This document shows, piece by piece, positions 26,701-34,801 of a stretch of 64,000 nucleotides of DNA (position 1 is the stretch's first letter; every line of letters starts with the position of its first letter). The position numbers and the translations under genes were made by a program. Source of the DNA: Ficedula albicollis (taxonomy: Eukaryota; Chordata; Aves; Passeriformes; Muscicapidae); assembly GCF_000247815.1 (NCBI RefSeq), contig NC_021692.1, positions 2,263,317 through 2,327,316 on the forward strand. Reading direction: 5' to 3'. The notes below the pieces were generated by a model, which was not told the DNA's origin, searched no databases, and worked only from the letters and a program-made list of their open reading frames with translations.

Positions 26701-29700
26701 TATTGATCACCAAATTCTGACACTAGGTTTCAATCTATTTTCTTCATAGAGCAGCATTTTGGCATCAGCTATCAAGTCACACTTAGCCAGAAAAAAAGAC
26801 TGTCCTCCCACAGAGGAATGTGCTCATCCGACAAGCACCACATTTGGAGTGCTGCACTGCTTGCACAAGTTCATCGGGACCAAAGAGAGCTGGATAACTT
26901 CCAGACCAAATTCAGCAACATTTCTAACATCCAAGCATCTGTCTTGTCACCTGTGAATGCTGAAGGACGGAAAGCTGCCAACCGTGGCAGCAGATTGAGA
27001 ACCGTCATCTGGATCAAAGAATTTTTGCTGGTTCTGCACTTGAGAACCCACTGGCAGACCTGGAAAGAAATAGATTAGGCTTTAAAGGATGGCAACTGTC
27101 AGCAACACACAAATGTTTATTCCCTGTGTGCTTTTAGGCATTCTACTGACATTTGGCTTCAGAGTCCATCAAAGAAAAGGATAATCAAGACTGCACCCAA
27201 AGGAAATAAATTACTTGCCCCGAGGCAGAAAATGACAAAGACACGATAAATGTAAATATTGAGTTTTGAAGGCTCAGCTCAATACTAGCCAGTATTTCCT
27301 GCTAAGTAAAAACACAGAGCACAATTCCTCTGCAAGAACAGATGTTGAGAATGTTGGGAGACCAGCTGAAGAACAAACACATACTTGATCAAATTTCTCT
27401 TCCATTAGATCCCTGCAGCATCGACTTTCTACCAAAGTAGATTTTGCTGGGACAGGTGAGGTTGCAAAACCCATAATTCCTTGGTGAGCACTGTACCCCA
27501 GGAGACCAGCCAAAGCATTAGACTGAGAGGGCTGAAGAGACTGGAAGCTTGTGAAGGGAGTGATGTGGCGAGGCTTGGTACTGAAGCCCATCAGGTCTTT
27601 GCAGTACTTGTCATGCACAAGCTGCTGCTGAGTGATCTCTTCCATCTCCTCTCTAAGGCGCTGGACAAAGTAGAGAAGCATTAAAAAAATAAAAAGTAAC
27701 TGAGTAAGATACTCCCAGTATAGTGTTACCCAAATCTCCTGAACAGCATCCTGTATAATCAATATCTAAACAGATGTAAAACAATCAACTGAAGAAAATC
27801 CAGCAAAAATATTTGGATATCTAACATGTAAGACAGTCCTCATTCCACAGAAAAACATCTTTTTCGGTGCATTTAATTAGTCCTCATTCCACAGAAAAAC
27901 ATCTTTTTCGTTGTATTTAATCCAGTTAATAGCCTTTCCATCAGAGCTTATTACCTCCTCAACCCAAACTTGTCCCTTTTATTTCTCTGACACACTTTAA
28001 TGCTCGACTCCATGTTCAGATGAGCTTTCCACCCAACAACCCCATGGCAACACTATGGGATATTTCCACAGACTGCAGAGTTGCTATACACTCTCAATCA
28101 ATCCCCATAATCCCCACCTTGTTCCTCTGCTCACCTCTCCCTCCATACTGCTGATTCTCACTAGCTCATTGAGGATCAGTAAGGCACCGTGGATTCGGTC
28201 ATCACGATTCATTCCTTTCTCTTTGGCCAAAGTCTCATCAAAGCCCTTCTCAGCCTCTTCATATGTATGCTTGAGGGAAAAGGAAAAAAATCTCAGTGAC
28301 AATGCAGAAACAAAGCCTGGAAATGAAGTGATACTGCCAGTCAAGAGTTACTGATGTTCTGAATTTTCCAAACCTCAACTGAGTAAAAAAAGAAGTATAA
28401 CGCAATACAATTCGGATTCACCCAGAAGCTGTGGATTCTGCTGCAAAGCATTTTCAACAGCACTAATCAAACAGCATGGTATCAGCTTCATCACCATGTG
28501 GAGCAGTTATTTGATTACAAGAAATCCAAGCTCGTAACATTTGACTGTTACTGTCACTTGGTATTATAAAGCTTGAATTCATGTGACAAGGGCAGCAAAG
28601 CAAAGATTCAGACAAAAGAATTCTTTTGCATTTATGTTTTATCTACAGTAATAAAACTCTCTACTAGTAAGGGATGACACTAGATAATTGCATGGCTATA
28701 GAACTAGGTCAAGTTCAACAGCTGAAGATGAGGCACAGACAGAACAATGCAATCTTGAAGGAGTTAAGTCTTGCTCACTTTTACAGTAGTAGACTAAAGG
28801 AACTACTCACTTTGGAAACCATTATATTTTCAACCCTTTCAAGGAGAGGCAGTTTATTACTGACAAAGGTGAGACAGGTTCTTAGCTTAGCCAGCTCTTC
28901 TGAAAACTGGCACTTCAACACCTGCATTGCATTATGAGGGGCTGCTTCAAAACAAAGTTATTTTCTTACTCTGTACCACTGGGGCTTCTGCATCTCTTTT
29001 GGCTCTCGTTGTGTGGTGAGGATAAGGCAGGCTCTTAAGGCAGAGACGGCTCCCTCTCGGATGGCCTGTTTGGGATCCCACACAGCCACAAATATATTGT
29101 CAAAGAATGGCTGCACTTGTTGGAAGAAGAAGGTAGGCACGCTGATTGCCAGCTCACGCAAGACAAGAACCTGGAGGTGGGGAGGGAAACAGTAGCAATC
29201 TGGAAGATGAGCACACAGAGACAAACCTCATAACTTTTACAGTGCAGTACCAATTGTTTAGACTGTCAATGTCTGTGAGCTGTTTCCATTCCCACACTCT
29301 GACAATTCCCAGCATAACAGTGTCTTGGTCTTCATTAGTTACTGGGCTAATGGAGATGCAATGAAGCAGCAGTCTGTTTGCCATGACAGCATTACAGATT
29401 CTCAGACATGGACTGACAACCATTCCCATCCTGACCAAAGCTCTTCTACAGATTCCTGTGCATATTTCCTACCACTGTTCACTAATCCCAACTATCCCAT
29501 GACAACAAAAAAGCATCACTTACAGCTGCATGTCTACGACCTTCATTTCTGTCAGCTCCCAGCCATTCCAGAGCTCGTTTCACCTCAAACTCCACATACT
29601 CAGCTGTGAAGGTGTCACCAGCCATTGCAAGCCGCCCAATAGCCTTGGAAGCCATCTCCATTACCACAGGGTCATTGGATGGCAAGAGATTCCTCAGGTA

Positions 29701-31627
29701 GTTGGCAAACCTGCCGATACGGGTGGCATTACCTCCTTCAACACCGATAAGGCTTGCTGCAGAGAAAGGGAGCAATGCTGCAGTTCTCCCCAAGAGTCAG
29801 TGAGGCAGACAGTAGGTAATCCCTGGATGAGAGCTAGTATTCCCTACACATTCCTTAAAGATTCACATTAAGTCATCCTAAACTGCAAATCCATAGGAAA
29901 AAAAAATCAAGTGACAGGAAAGGGCCACCATTCTTTTGAGCCTGAGATTTTTAAGTGAGTAGAAAAATGCATCCCTTAGCCTCATAGATTTTCCCCATTT
30001 TTAGTTTTAAAAGAATAAAAAATAATTTACCCTGGGATCACAGACTCATTCCTAATAGAAAGACATTCATCTGCATGCAACTACTATAGCTAGTCCACCT
30101 CACAAGAAAAAGTCAAAGAACAAGGAAATGTCTTCTCAGTACTAAAGGCAGCCTCTCCCGCCCAGGGTGGAGACAACTCATCAGGCACCAGCATAGCAGA
30201 GGCTTTTGCTGCCAGTGCCTGGGCTGTATCTGCTCTGTAGATAAAGAGGCCATCAGTGTCCAGGGCTGTCAAGCTGACACCTTTCAATATCACTAAATTC
30301 ATAAAACAATTTAAAAGTGATAATGTCAGCTTAAGATATGATGTTATCAATAAAGATTTCTCTAAAGGATTTATACTGCCTTCAAACACATGGGGACTGG
30401 AAGATTATGTCTATGAGCCTAAACCATAAACATCTCTTTGGCTATTCAAGAAGTAACTGCTACAATACAGGTCACTTGCCTGAAAGGCCAAGTATTTATG
30501 CAAGCTGATTCCCCAAGAGTGGAGATTCAGGCAGCTCTGCAATCTCACAGAGAACACAGCCAGAGCTAATGGAGAGCTGATCAGAATCAAAGCAGAAGCT
30601 ATGTGAGCCTCTCTTGAGGATGGAAGTTGCTGTTATGGAGTCATATAAATTTAAATAACAAGAATCAATCTCCCCAGATGGAAGAGTTGAGAGAGTTAGC
30701 CTACCCTGATACACATAAAGGGGTAGCACAAAGTGTTCTCAGCTGAGCTCCAGAACAGAACTTTCATGTGCTCAGCATTCACATTTGATGCTCAACTCCC
30801 AGAAGAGCTCAGGGCCCATTAAGTGCCAGGTTTCCAGCCACTCATAGTAGCTCCCATGCTGACACTTCACAGATCTTCAGAGCCCAGCAATGAGAACACA
30901 CCCAGTGTACTGAGCTGTCAGGCATCAGGCCCCGAGTATAAAAGTTCATTCTTTTTGAAAATCTGTCCCTAAATATGGTTGCATGAAGAGAAAACTCAGC
31001 AGAGGCATTATGCACTTTCACTCACCTATAGCCAGAATACCGCCCTTCCTTTCATTTGCATCAGAGCTAGAGACCAGCTCAAATATGTGATGGTTCAGCT
31101 GATCGTAAAACCTGGTAGATTCTTCCTGACTCATCTGTAAAAGCAAATAGTTCAAATTAGCTTTCAGCATTCTCTCCCTCCCTCCTGCTCCAAAACCTCT
31201 ATAAGGACAATGCTGCTTATGCCACTTAAACAGAAAGAAATTAAATCAACCATACATTATGAGCTCAAAGTAGTTTCTGATTTGTGCCTTTTATGCAGCA
31301 AGTTTACTTATTCTGATATGTGACTACTCATTTGTGTCACCAACTTGCTCACCTCTCCCACATGCCAGGGGGCAAAGATAAGCTCCCTGCTGTGCCACAT
31401 CTCCTCTCTAAGACCAGCTTCCATATTCCAAAAATCTCCATTGTAAAGGCACCCAGCCCTACACTCAATGATCCACAAGGATAAACAATCCCATTTGTAG
31501 CACTCACCTCACGCAGCTCCATGGTGACATAATGCTGCAAGTCCTTGGCAGCTTTCGCCCTTGTCTCTTCGCTGCGACTCTTCAAGCCATTGGCAAATTG
31601 TTGGAGGATGGACACGGTGCCTGACAT
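11653..31627 (-). CDS. MTOR: MTOR, serine/threonine kinase mTOR, N-terminal half (exons 2-28; 3' part off the window)
   Basis: mTOR is the PIK-related kinase of mTORC1 (with RPTOR and MLST8) and mTORC2 (with RICTOR), acting mainly at lysosomes to couple nutrients and growth factors to translation and autophagy. Twenty-seven coding exons join in frame into 1,403 residues that align along their length with vertebrate mTOR. Landmarks are [20 protein letters not shown] near the N terminus, [32 protein letters not shown] and the start of FAT (about residue 1,372, [16 protein letters not shown]). The region is the HEAT-repeat solenoid that binds raptor or rictor. The FAT body, FRB, kinase and FATC lie beyond the left edge. 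The start ATG at 31,627 follows an in-frame TAG four codons upstream and has an ACC ACC context. The N terminus is about 14 residues shorter than human. Introns not listed separately hold nothing I can name. Confidence 0.97.
11912..12074 (-). CDS. MTOR: MTOR exon 27
   Basis: Residues 1301-1355, [10 protein letters not shown] to EFMEHSDK. Acceptor tccccag, donor gtagag. Confidence 0.96.
12272..12401. repeat. Two-copy tandem duplication, 65-bp unit
   Basis: Copies at 12,272-12,336 and 12,337-12,401, in MTOR intron 26. The copies differ by a couple of bases (tttctcc versus ttccttc). Confidence 0.9.
12740..12882 (-). CDS. MTOR: MTOR exon 26
   Basis: Residues 1254-1300 plus two bases, [10 protein letters not shown] to QAYNPMA. 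Acceptor tactgcag, donor gtagag. Confidence 0.96.
13697..13843 (-). CDS. MTOR: MTOR exon 25
   Basis: Residues 1205-1253, [10 protein letters not shown] to STINLQK. The [10 protein letters not shown] segment is the variable linker compared with the mammalian protein. Acceptor attgtag, donor gtgaga. Confidence 0.96.
14524..14616 (-). CDS. MTOR: MTOR exon 24
   Basis: Residues 1174-1204, [10 protein letters not shown] to VLICRIVK. Acceptor ttgcacag, donor gtaagc. Confidence 0.96.
14872..15034 (-). CDS. MTOR: MTOR exon 23
   Basis: Residues 1119-1173, completing a split Lys, then [10 protein letters not shown] to FQLGKK. The acceptor cttaag is a weak, pyrimidine-poor AG, chosen because only it keeps the frame with exon 22. 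Donor gtaaca. Confidence 0.94.
15241..15320. repeat. A/C-rich low-complexity tract
   Basis: Runs of aaac, caaa and ccaacc dominate about 80 bases of MTOR intron 22. Confidence 0.7.
15377..15540. repeat. Two-copy tandem duplication, 82-bp unit
   Basis: Copies at 15,377-15,458 and 15,459-15,540 in MTOR intron 22, differing at about two positions. Confidence 0.92.
15574..15686 (-). CDS. MTOR: MTOR exon 22
   Basis: Residues 1082-1118 plus two bases, [10 protein letters not shown] to PDVPVVAR. The DVPVVAR segment differs from the mammalian EAPLPSR. Acceptor tttctctgcag, immediately next to the CR1 end at 15,700. Donor gtaagt. Confidence 0.96.
15700..16258 (-). mobile_element. CR1 LINE fragment (3' end) in MTOR intron 21
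   Basis: Read on the + strand it follows the reverse complement of the avian CR1 3' region: a catagaa-type terminal repeat, then gatcatctagtcacaacc, ctgccatgggcaggga, cttccactagaccaggttgc and the later block ccaagtggggcctcac. The element is therefore on the minus strand, the same sense as MTOR, and truncated at its 5' end as is usual for CR1. Its 3' terminus stops 13 bases from the exon 22 acceptor. Confidence 0.88.
16494..17100 (+). mobile_element. Solo-LTR-like repeat, copy A (endogenous retrovirus), in MTOR intron 21
   Basis: Starts TGTCCTAGGTTACAAT and shares successive blocks with the element at 59,546-60,242, including tctgtgggagatatcc, gatgctccacccc, ggaggagccaag and the TATA-like tggataaaaac. 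It is antisense to MTOR. The 3' part is degenerate and T-rich, so the right boundary is approximate. It has no internal coding region, consistent with a solo LTR. Confidence 0.7.
17118..17285 (-). CDS. MTOR: MTOR exon 21
   Basis: Residues 1026-1081, [10 protein letters not shown] to GRIVSVK. Acceptor cttctgtag, donor gtgagt. LTR copy A ends within about 20 bases of the donor. Confidence 0.96.
17657..17756. repeat. Two-copy tandem duplication, 50-bp unit
   Basis: Copies at 17,657-17,706 and 17,707-17,756 in MTOR intron 20, with about two differences. Confidence 0.9.
17905..17991 (-). CDS. MTOR: MTOR exon 20
   Basis: Residues 997-1025, [10 protein letters not shown] to EIVTLMR. Acceptor ccttccag, donor gtgagt. 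Confidence 0.96.
19961..20211 (-). CDS. MTOR: MTOR exon 19
   Basis: Residues 913-996, from a split Ser then [10 protein letters not shown] to VCDGAIRE. Acceptor tctcctag, donor gtgagt. The downstream intron (17,992-19,960) has nothing I recognise. Confidence 0.97.
20390..20519 (-). CDS. MTOR: MTOR exon 18
   Basis: Residues 870-912 plus one base, [10 protein letters not shown] to SSQDS. Acceptor cttttcag, donor gtaagc. Confidence 0.97.
20853..20987 (-). CDS. MTOR: MTOR exon 17
   Basis: Residues 825-869, [10 protein letters not shown] to NQGTRRE. Acceptor ctttgtag, donor gtatga. Confidence 0.97.
21455..21547 (-). CDS. MTOR: MTOR exon 16
   Basis: Residues 794-824, [10 protein letters not shown] to LLAKRQ. 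Acceptor tcaatag, donor gtaagt. Confidence 0.96.
21635..21724 (-). CDS. MTOR: MTOR exon 15
   Basis: Residues 764-793, [10 protein letters not shown] to IGELAQ, containing the DPDPDPNPG turn. Acceptor cccccag, donor gtaggg. Confidence 0.97.
21856..21982. repeat. Two-copy tandem duplication, 64-bp unit
   Basis: Copies at 21,856-21,919 and 21,920-21,982 in MTOR intron 14. They differ by one deletion and a few substitutions, and each carries a CACGTG E-box inside cccacgtgtac. Confidence 0.9.
22104..22226 (-). CDS. MTOR: MTOR exon 14
   Basis: Residues 723-763, [10 protein letters not shown] to MEPILK. Acceptor ttgtgcag, donor gtagag. Confidence 0.97.
22705..22910 (-). CDS. MTOR: MTOR exon 13
   Basis: Residues 654-722, a split Asp then [10 protein letters not shown] to RKMLIQ. 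Acceptor cttgcag, donor gtaagg. Confidence 0.97.
23530..24081 (+). mobile_element. LTR-like repeat with internal 127-bp duplication, MTOR intron 12
   Basis: The block carries a TATAAAAG in each half of a 127-bp direct repeat, purine-rich short repeats (aggtaagggacag) and a 3' segment ending gtgtccgtcttgaca, reminiscent of an avian LTR R/U5. TG...CA ends at 23,530 and 24,081 are possible, but I see no clear target-site duplication. I have not matched it to a named family. Confidence 0.35.
23605..23858. repeat. Two-copy tandem duplication, 127-bp unit
   Basis: Copies at 23,605-23,731 and 23,732-23,858, differing at two positions (cttgtctgc versus cttgcctac). Each copy contains gttataaaagactgggc. 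Confidence 0.95.
24123..24338 (-). CDS. MTOR: MTOR exon 12
   Basis: Residues 582-653 plus one base, [10 protein letters not shown] to VVGITDP. Acceptor tcttttcag, donor gttagt, a slightly weak donor. Confidence 0.97.
24511..24755 (-). CDS. MTOR: MTOR exon 11
   Basis: Residues 500-581 plus one base, [10 protein letters not shown] to LGSFEFE. Acceptor gccctcag, donor gtaaga. Confidence 0.97.
25578..25706 (-). CDS. MTOR: MTOR exon 10
   Basis: Residues 457-499 plus two bases, [10 protein letters not shown] to MLAVGL. Acceptor cctttccag, donor gtaagc. Confidence 0.96.
25890..26076 (-). CDS. MTOR: MTOR exon 9
   Basis: Residues 395-456 plus two bases, a split Ala then [10 protein letters not shown] to PPKDFAH. 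Acceptor gtgggcag, donor gtaagt. Confidence 0.96.
26502..26619. repeat. Two-copy tandem duplication, 59-bp unit
   Basis: Copies at 26,502-26,560 and 26,561-26,619 in MTOR intron 8, with about two substitutions. Confidence 0.92.
26951..27059 (-). CDS. MTOR: MTOR exon 8
   Basis: Residues 359-394 plus one base, [10 protein letters not shown] to FRPSAFT. Acceptor ctttccag, donor gtgaca. Confidence 0.95.
27385..27660 (-). CDS. MTOR: MTOR exon 7
   Basis: Residues 267-358, [10 protein letters not shown] to MEEKFDQ. The largest MTOR exon here; the [14 protein letters not shown] stretch varies among vertebrates. Acceptor tttgtccag, donor gtatgt. Confidence 0.97.
27835..27922. repeat. Two-copy tandem duplication, 44-bp unit
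   Basis: Copies at 27,835-27,878 and 27,879-27,922 in MTOR intron 6, nearly identical. Confidence 0.9.
28135..28269 (-). CDS. MTOR: MTOR exon 6
   Basis: Residues 222-266, [10 protein letters not shown] to RISSMEGE. Acceptor ccctcaag, donor gtgagc. Confidence 0.96.
28970..29170 (-). CDS. MTOR: MTOR exon 5
   Basis: Residues 155-221, [10 protein letters not shown] to KPQWYR. Acceptor cacctccag, donor gtaaga. Confidence 0.97.
29524..29756 (-). CDS. MTOR: MTOR exon 4
   Basis: Residues 77-154, a split Ala then [10 protein letters not shown] to EGRRHAA. Acceptor tctctgcag, donor gtaagt. Confidence 0.97.
31026..31134 (-). CDS. MTOR: MTOR exon 3
   Basis: Residues 41-76 plus one base, [10 protein letters not shown] to RKGGILAI. 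It has no long open frame of its own; found by matching the mTOR sequence between exons 2 and 4. Acceptor tttacag, donor gtgagt. Confidence 0.95.
31508..31627 (-). CDS. MTOR: MTOR exon 2, first coding exon
   Basis: Residues 1-40, [10 protein letters not shown] to YVTMELRE. The exon itself probably begins at 31,662, after the acceptor gaatttacag, giving 35 bases of 5' UTR in this exon. Donor gtgagt. Confidence 0.95.
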
Positions 31628-32717
31628 GGTGGTGGTACGCTAGGGCTCAGGGGCATCAAGTCCTGTAAATTCTTCAGAGAGACCCATTTTTTCACTGCTC
31701 GAACTGAAATCTCTGAGCTTCTTTCTTAAGGCTATCCCTCCTGACTGTTCTCAAAACACCCATAAAGATGCTGTGTTGGTAGACCATAAAATTACAAGTA
31801 ATGACTATATTCCTTAGGCATTACACTCCATGATAAAACTGTATCACCACATATCTTGACCTCCAGTCTATTTGTTCTCCAGTTCCTCAAATACCAAAAT
31901 ACACTGCAGTAGGCCAGGTGCCCTAAGGAGATCTAATCCTAAATTAAGGGTAATGTAACAGTTGAAAACCAGCAGGGTCAAACTAGGGTTTGCAACTACT
32001 TATAAGAAGTAAGCACAACCATTCCCAGGATTATATCACTATTGTATCTGACTCGTCCCTGAACACTTGCATCCAAGTTTCTCCGCAGAAATCTCAGTGC
32101 TACACCAACACAAGGAAGACTCGGCACTGACAAGTATTACATCCTCCAACAGATATTTAGAGATGGGAAGTCCAGTTATAGCAACACCAACCATTGCAAC
32201 AGGGGGTTTCCTAGCATAACACATAAACAAACTTTCTCAGGAGCCTTTCTTCATGTCAAAAACACTCCAGACGCTTGACGCCCTCCCGATATGCAGATTA
32301 CATAAACACTGGTTTGGTAAATGCAAATGGTTCAACTGCTTCTCCCCAGACATTCCACACGCGGTCACAGACATCAGAGGGACCATAGGTAAAGTGGCTG
32401 CTGGCAGGAGCCAGAAGCTTCCCGGATCAAAGAGCAGCCGGGCGCTGCTGTTGCCCATCAGCCCAGCCCGGTGTCAGCTCCTGGGATTCCCTCCCAGCCA
32501 CAGAACCCGGCGGACAGGACCCGGCAGGCCCGAGTCCGGGGTGAGCTCCATAGGCCGAGTGAGGGAGGGGTGAGGCGGGGAAAGGCGAGCGCGGCCGGCG
32601 GGGCCGCGGGCGGCAGCGCCGCGCGGCCGGGGCTCGGGCAGGTCGGCCCGGGCAGGGAGCGGGAGCTGAGGGGAAGGGGAGCCAATGACGATGGGAGGCA
32701 CCGCCGCTCTCACTCAC

Positions 32718-32731
32718 CCGCCGCCGCCGGC

Positions 32732-32778
<47 letters not shown>

Positions 32779-32860
32779 CTCCCGGACTCCGGGCCCCGGG
32801 CCCCGTGTCCGCCCCGCCGCCGCGCCTGCAGCGCCGGCGAGCCGCTGCTGCCCAATGGGC
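32718..32860 (-). other. MTOR: Probable MTOR exon 1 (noncoding 5' UTR)
   Basis: On the minus strand a strong splice donor (CGG|gtgagtg) ends at 32,718. MTOR in other vertebrates has a noncoding first exon spliced to the ATG exon, and this donor inside the CpG island is the best candidate. The upstream limit is a guess. If correct, the exon carries 45 consecutive G in the RNA sense. Confidence 0.4.
32733..32777. repeat. C45 homopolymer in the MTOR promoter / exon 1
   Basis: Forty-five uninterrupted C on the + strand (G in the MTOR sense). The true length is uncertain in any assembly. Confidence 0.85.
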
Positions 32861-33139
32861 TCCCAGGAACGCCGTGATAGGCATCACGGCTGACCAGTAG
32901 AAAAAGAGGAAAGGGGAAAAACCGCCTAAAGCTCCGCCCCTTCCCAAGGAACCGCAAGGACGGTCGCCTTCTGGCCAATCATCAAGGCAGTAATAATTGA
33001 ATGGCAGCACGTCTGACCAATAGAATGGCTGGGCTTGCCCAGCAGGCCCACCTTCCCGATGCCGCTTCCGCCCTTCCGTGAGGCGCCGGCTATGGCCGGG
33101 CTGCAGCATGGGTGGATAGGGGAGAGCTACCGGCATCAT

Positions 33140-33782
33140 CTGCTTGGGCTGGAGTGAAGCGTTCGGCACCGTTCCGCGTGACATCCTGGTCCCTAAACTG
33201 GGGAGACGTGGATTTGGTGAATGGACCACTCGGTGGATAAGAACTAGCTGGATAGCCGCACGTAAAGAGTTGCGGTCAGCGGCTCATTGTCCACGCGGAG
33301 ACCAAGGACGAGTGGTGTCGCTCACGGGTGGTACGGGGATGATAGTACTTACTAACTTTGTCGGTGGCATTGGCAACGGTATTGAGACACCCTCAGCAAG
33401 TGACACCGAACTGTGTGGTGCTGTTACATGGTGGAGCGACGGGATGGGGACTAACGCATCTCCTCTATGGAAGAAGAGAAGGTGGTGTGGAGATCTCAGA
33501 GTAGCCTTCCAGTATCTGGAGGGGCCTACAAGGACGGACTCTTCACGAGGAACAAGGGGGAATGGGTTCAGACTAAAATAGTGGAAATTTAGTTTAGATG
33601 TTAGGAAAATGATTCTGGTACAGGTTGCCCGAAGAAGCTGCGGCTGCCCCGTTCCTGGAAGTGTCCAAGGCCAGGTTGGACAGGGTCTAGAGCAGCCGGG
33701 GACAGTGGAAGGTGCTCCTGCCCATGGGAGGGGGTGAAACGAGATGAGCTCTAAGGTCCTTCCAGCGCGAACCACGCTAGGG
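33140..33782 (+). mobile_element. CR1 LINE fragment between the MTOR and UBIAD1 promoters
   Basis: Recognisable CR1 blocks appear in + orientation. First is a stretch from the end of the reverse transcriptase region (ctggtccctaaactggggag, then accctcagcaagt and gacacc). Then comes the 3' region (cttccagtatctggaggggc, aggttgcccgaagaagctg, aaggccaggttggac, ctgcccatgggagggggt). The order is CR1-like with a deletion around 33,425-33,460. The frame is broken, so no protein is encoded. It keeps many CpGs. Confidence 0.85.
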
Positions 33783-33784
33783 CT

Positions 33785-34227
33785 GCGAGCCCCGTGTGCG
33801 CCGTACGCATGCGCAAAGGGAGCAGGGCGCTGCCTGCCCGGTGTGCTCCGCTGAAATGTGTCCGGCTGCCCGCGAGAACAGCACCGGCGGCTGTGTCCGC
33901 GCCGGGCTCCGGGCGCTCCGTGGCGACTATGGCGTGAATCGTGGTGCTGGCGCGTGCTGCAGGGTGACTCCCGGGCCGCCGCGCGTGACGCCGTTGGGCC
34001 CCTTAATTTTCCTTTTAATTAGTCCACCGGGAGGTGCCGGCGGGTGCGGAACCCTTCGCGCAAGGCCGCGGGGGTGGCGAGGCCGGGCAGGCTGGCGGTG
34101 GCAGGGCGGGCAATGGCGGCGCTCTCGCGTCCCCCGCACGCCGCCATGGCGGCGGCGGTCCCGGGGCGCCGCTAACACGCGGCCCTTCCCCTTCTAGGTG
34201 CTGCTGCTGCGAGACGGCGGGGCGAGC
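33785..34227 (+). promoter_or_regulatory. UBIAD1: CpG-rich promoter and 5' UTR region of UBIAD1
   Basis: CpG-dense and TATA-less. There is an NRF1-like site (TACGCATGCGCA, 33,804-33,815, one mismatch to consensus) and two YY1-type ATGGCGGC cores at 34,113 and 34,146, which usually sit just downstream of start sites. An AG acceptor-like cccttctag at 34,189-34,197 raises the possibility of a 5' UTR intron. The exact start site cannot be set from sequence. Confidence 0.6.
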
Positions 34228-34801
34228 ATGGGGCCGGCAGAGCTGGTGCAGAAGATCAGTATCAGCGCCGAGAGCCCCCGCGGCAGCGAGAGGAACGGCA
34301 GGGGGGCGGCGGCCCCCCCCCCCCCCCCCCCCGGCAGCGAGAGGAACGGCAGCGGCTCGGCGCTGGCGGGCGCTGACGGGGCCGCCCCCGGCAGCTGGAG
34401 GCAGAAGTGTGCGGCCTATGTGCTGGCGCTGCGGCCCTGGAGCTTCAGCGCCTCGCTGACCCCTGTGGCGCTGGGCAGCGCTTTAGCGTACCGGGCTGAG
34501 GGGACGCTCGACCCGGGGCTGCTGCTGGGCAGCGCCGTCACCGTCCTGGCTGTGCACGGCGCCGGCAACTTGGTGAATACCTACTATGACTTTTCCAAAG
34601 GCATCGATCACAAGAAGAGTGATGACAGGACATTGGTGGACCAGATTTTGCAGCCGCAGGATGTAGTCCGGTTTGGAGTTTTTCTGTACACTGTGGGCTG
34701 TATCTGTGCTGCTGGGCTCTACGCTGTCTCCACACTCAAGCTGGAGCACCTGGCCCTGATTTACTTTGGAGGACTTTCCAGCTCCTTCCTTTATACCGGA
34801 G
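34228..34801 (+). CDS. UBIAD1: UBIAD1 coding exon 1
   Basis: Residues 1-191 plus one base: variable N terminus, first membrane segments and first Asp-rich motif. Donor gtaagt. Confidence 0.95.

Larger units (their letters stand above)
32430..33070. promoter_or_regulatory. MTOR: CpG-island promoter of MTOR
   Basis: GC- and CpG-dense block with no TATA box. CCAAT boxes lie at 32,682, 32,852, 32,975 and 33,017, and a GC box (ccgcccc) near 32,935. It lies 0.8 kb upstream of MTOR exon 2 and divergent from UBIAD1. Ubiquitous TATA-less promoters of this kind are expected for MTOR. Confidence 0.7.

Noticed and set aside
34198..34227. Upstream GTG start for UBIAD1
   Set aside because: It adds ten residues without similarity, and the ATG at 34,228 has a strong context and matches the known N terminus position.
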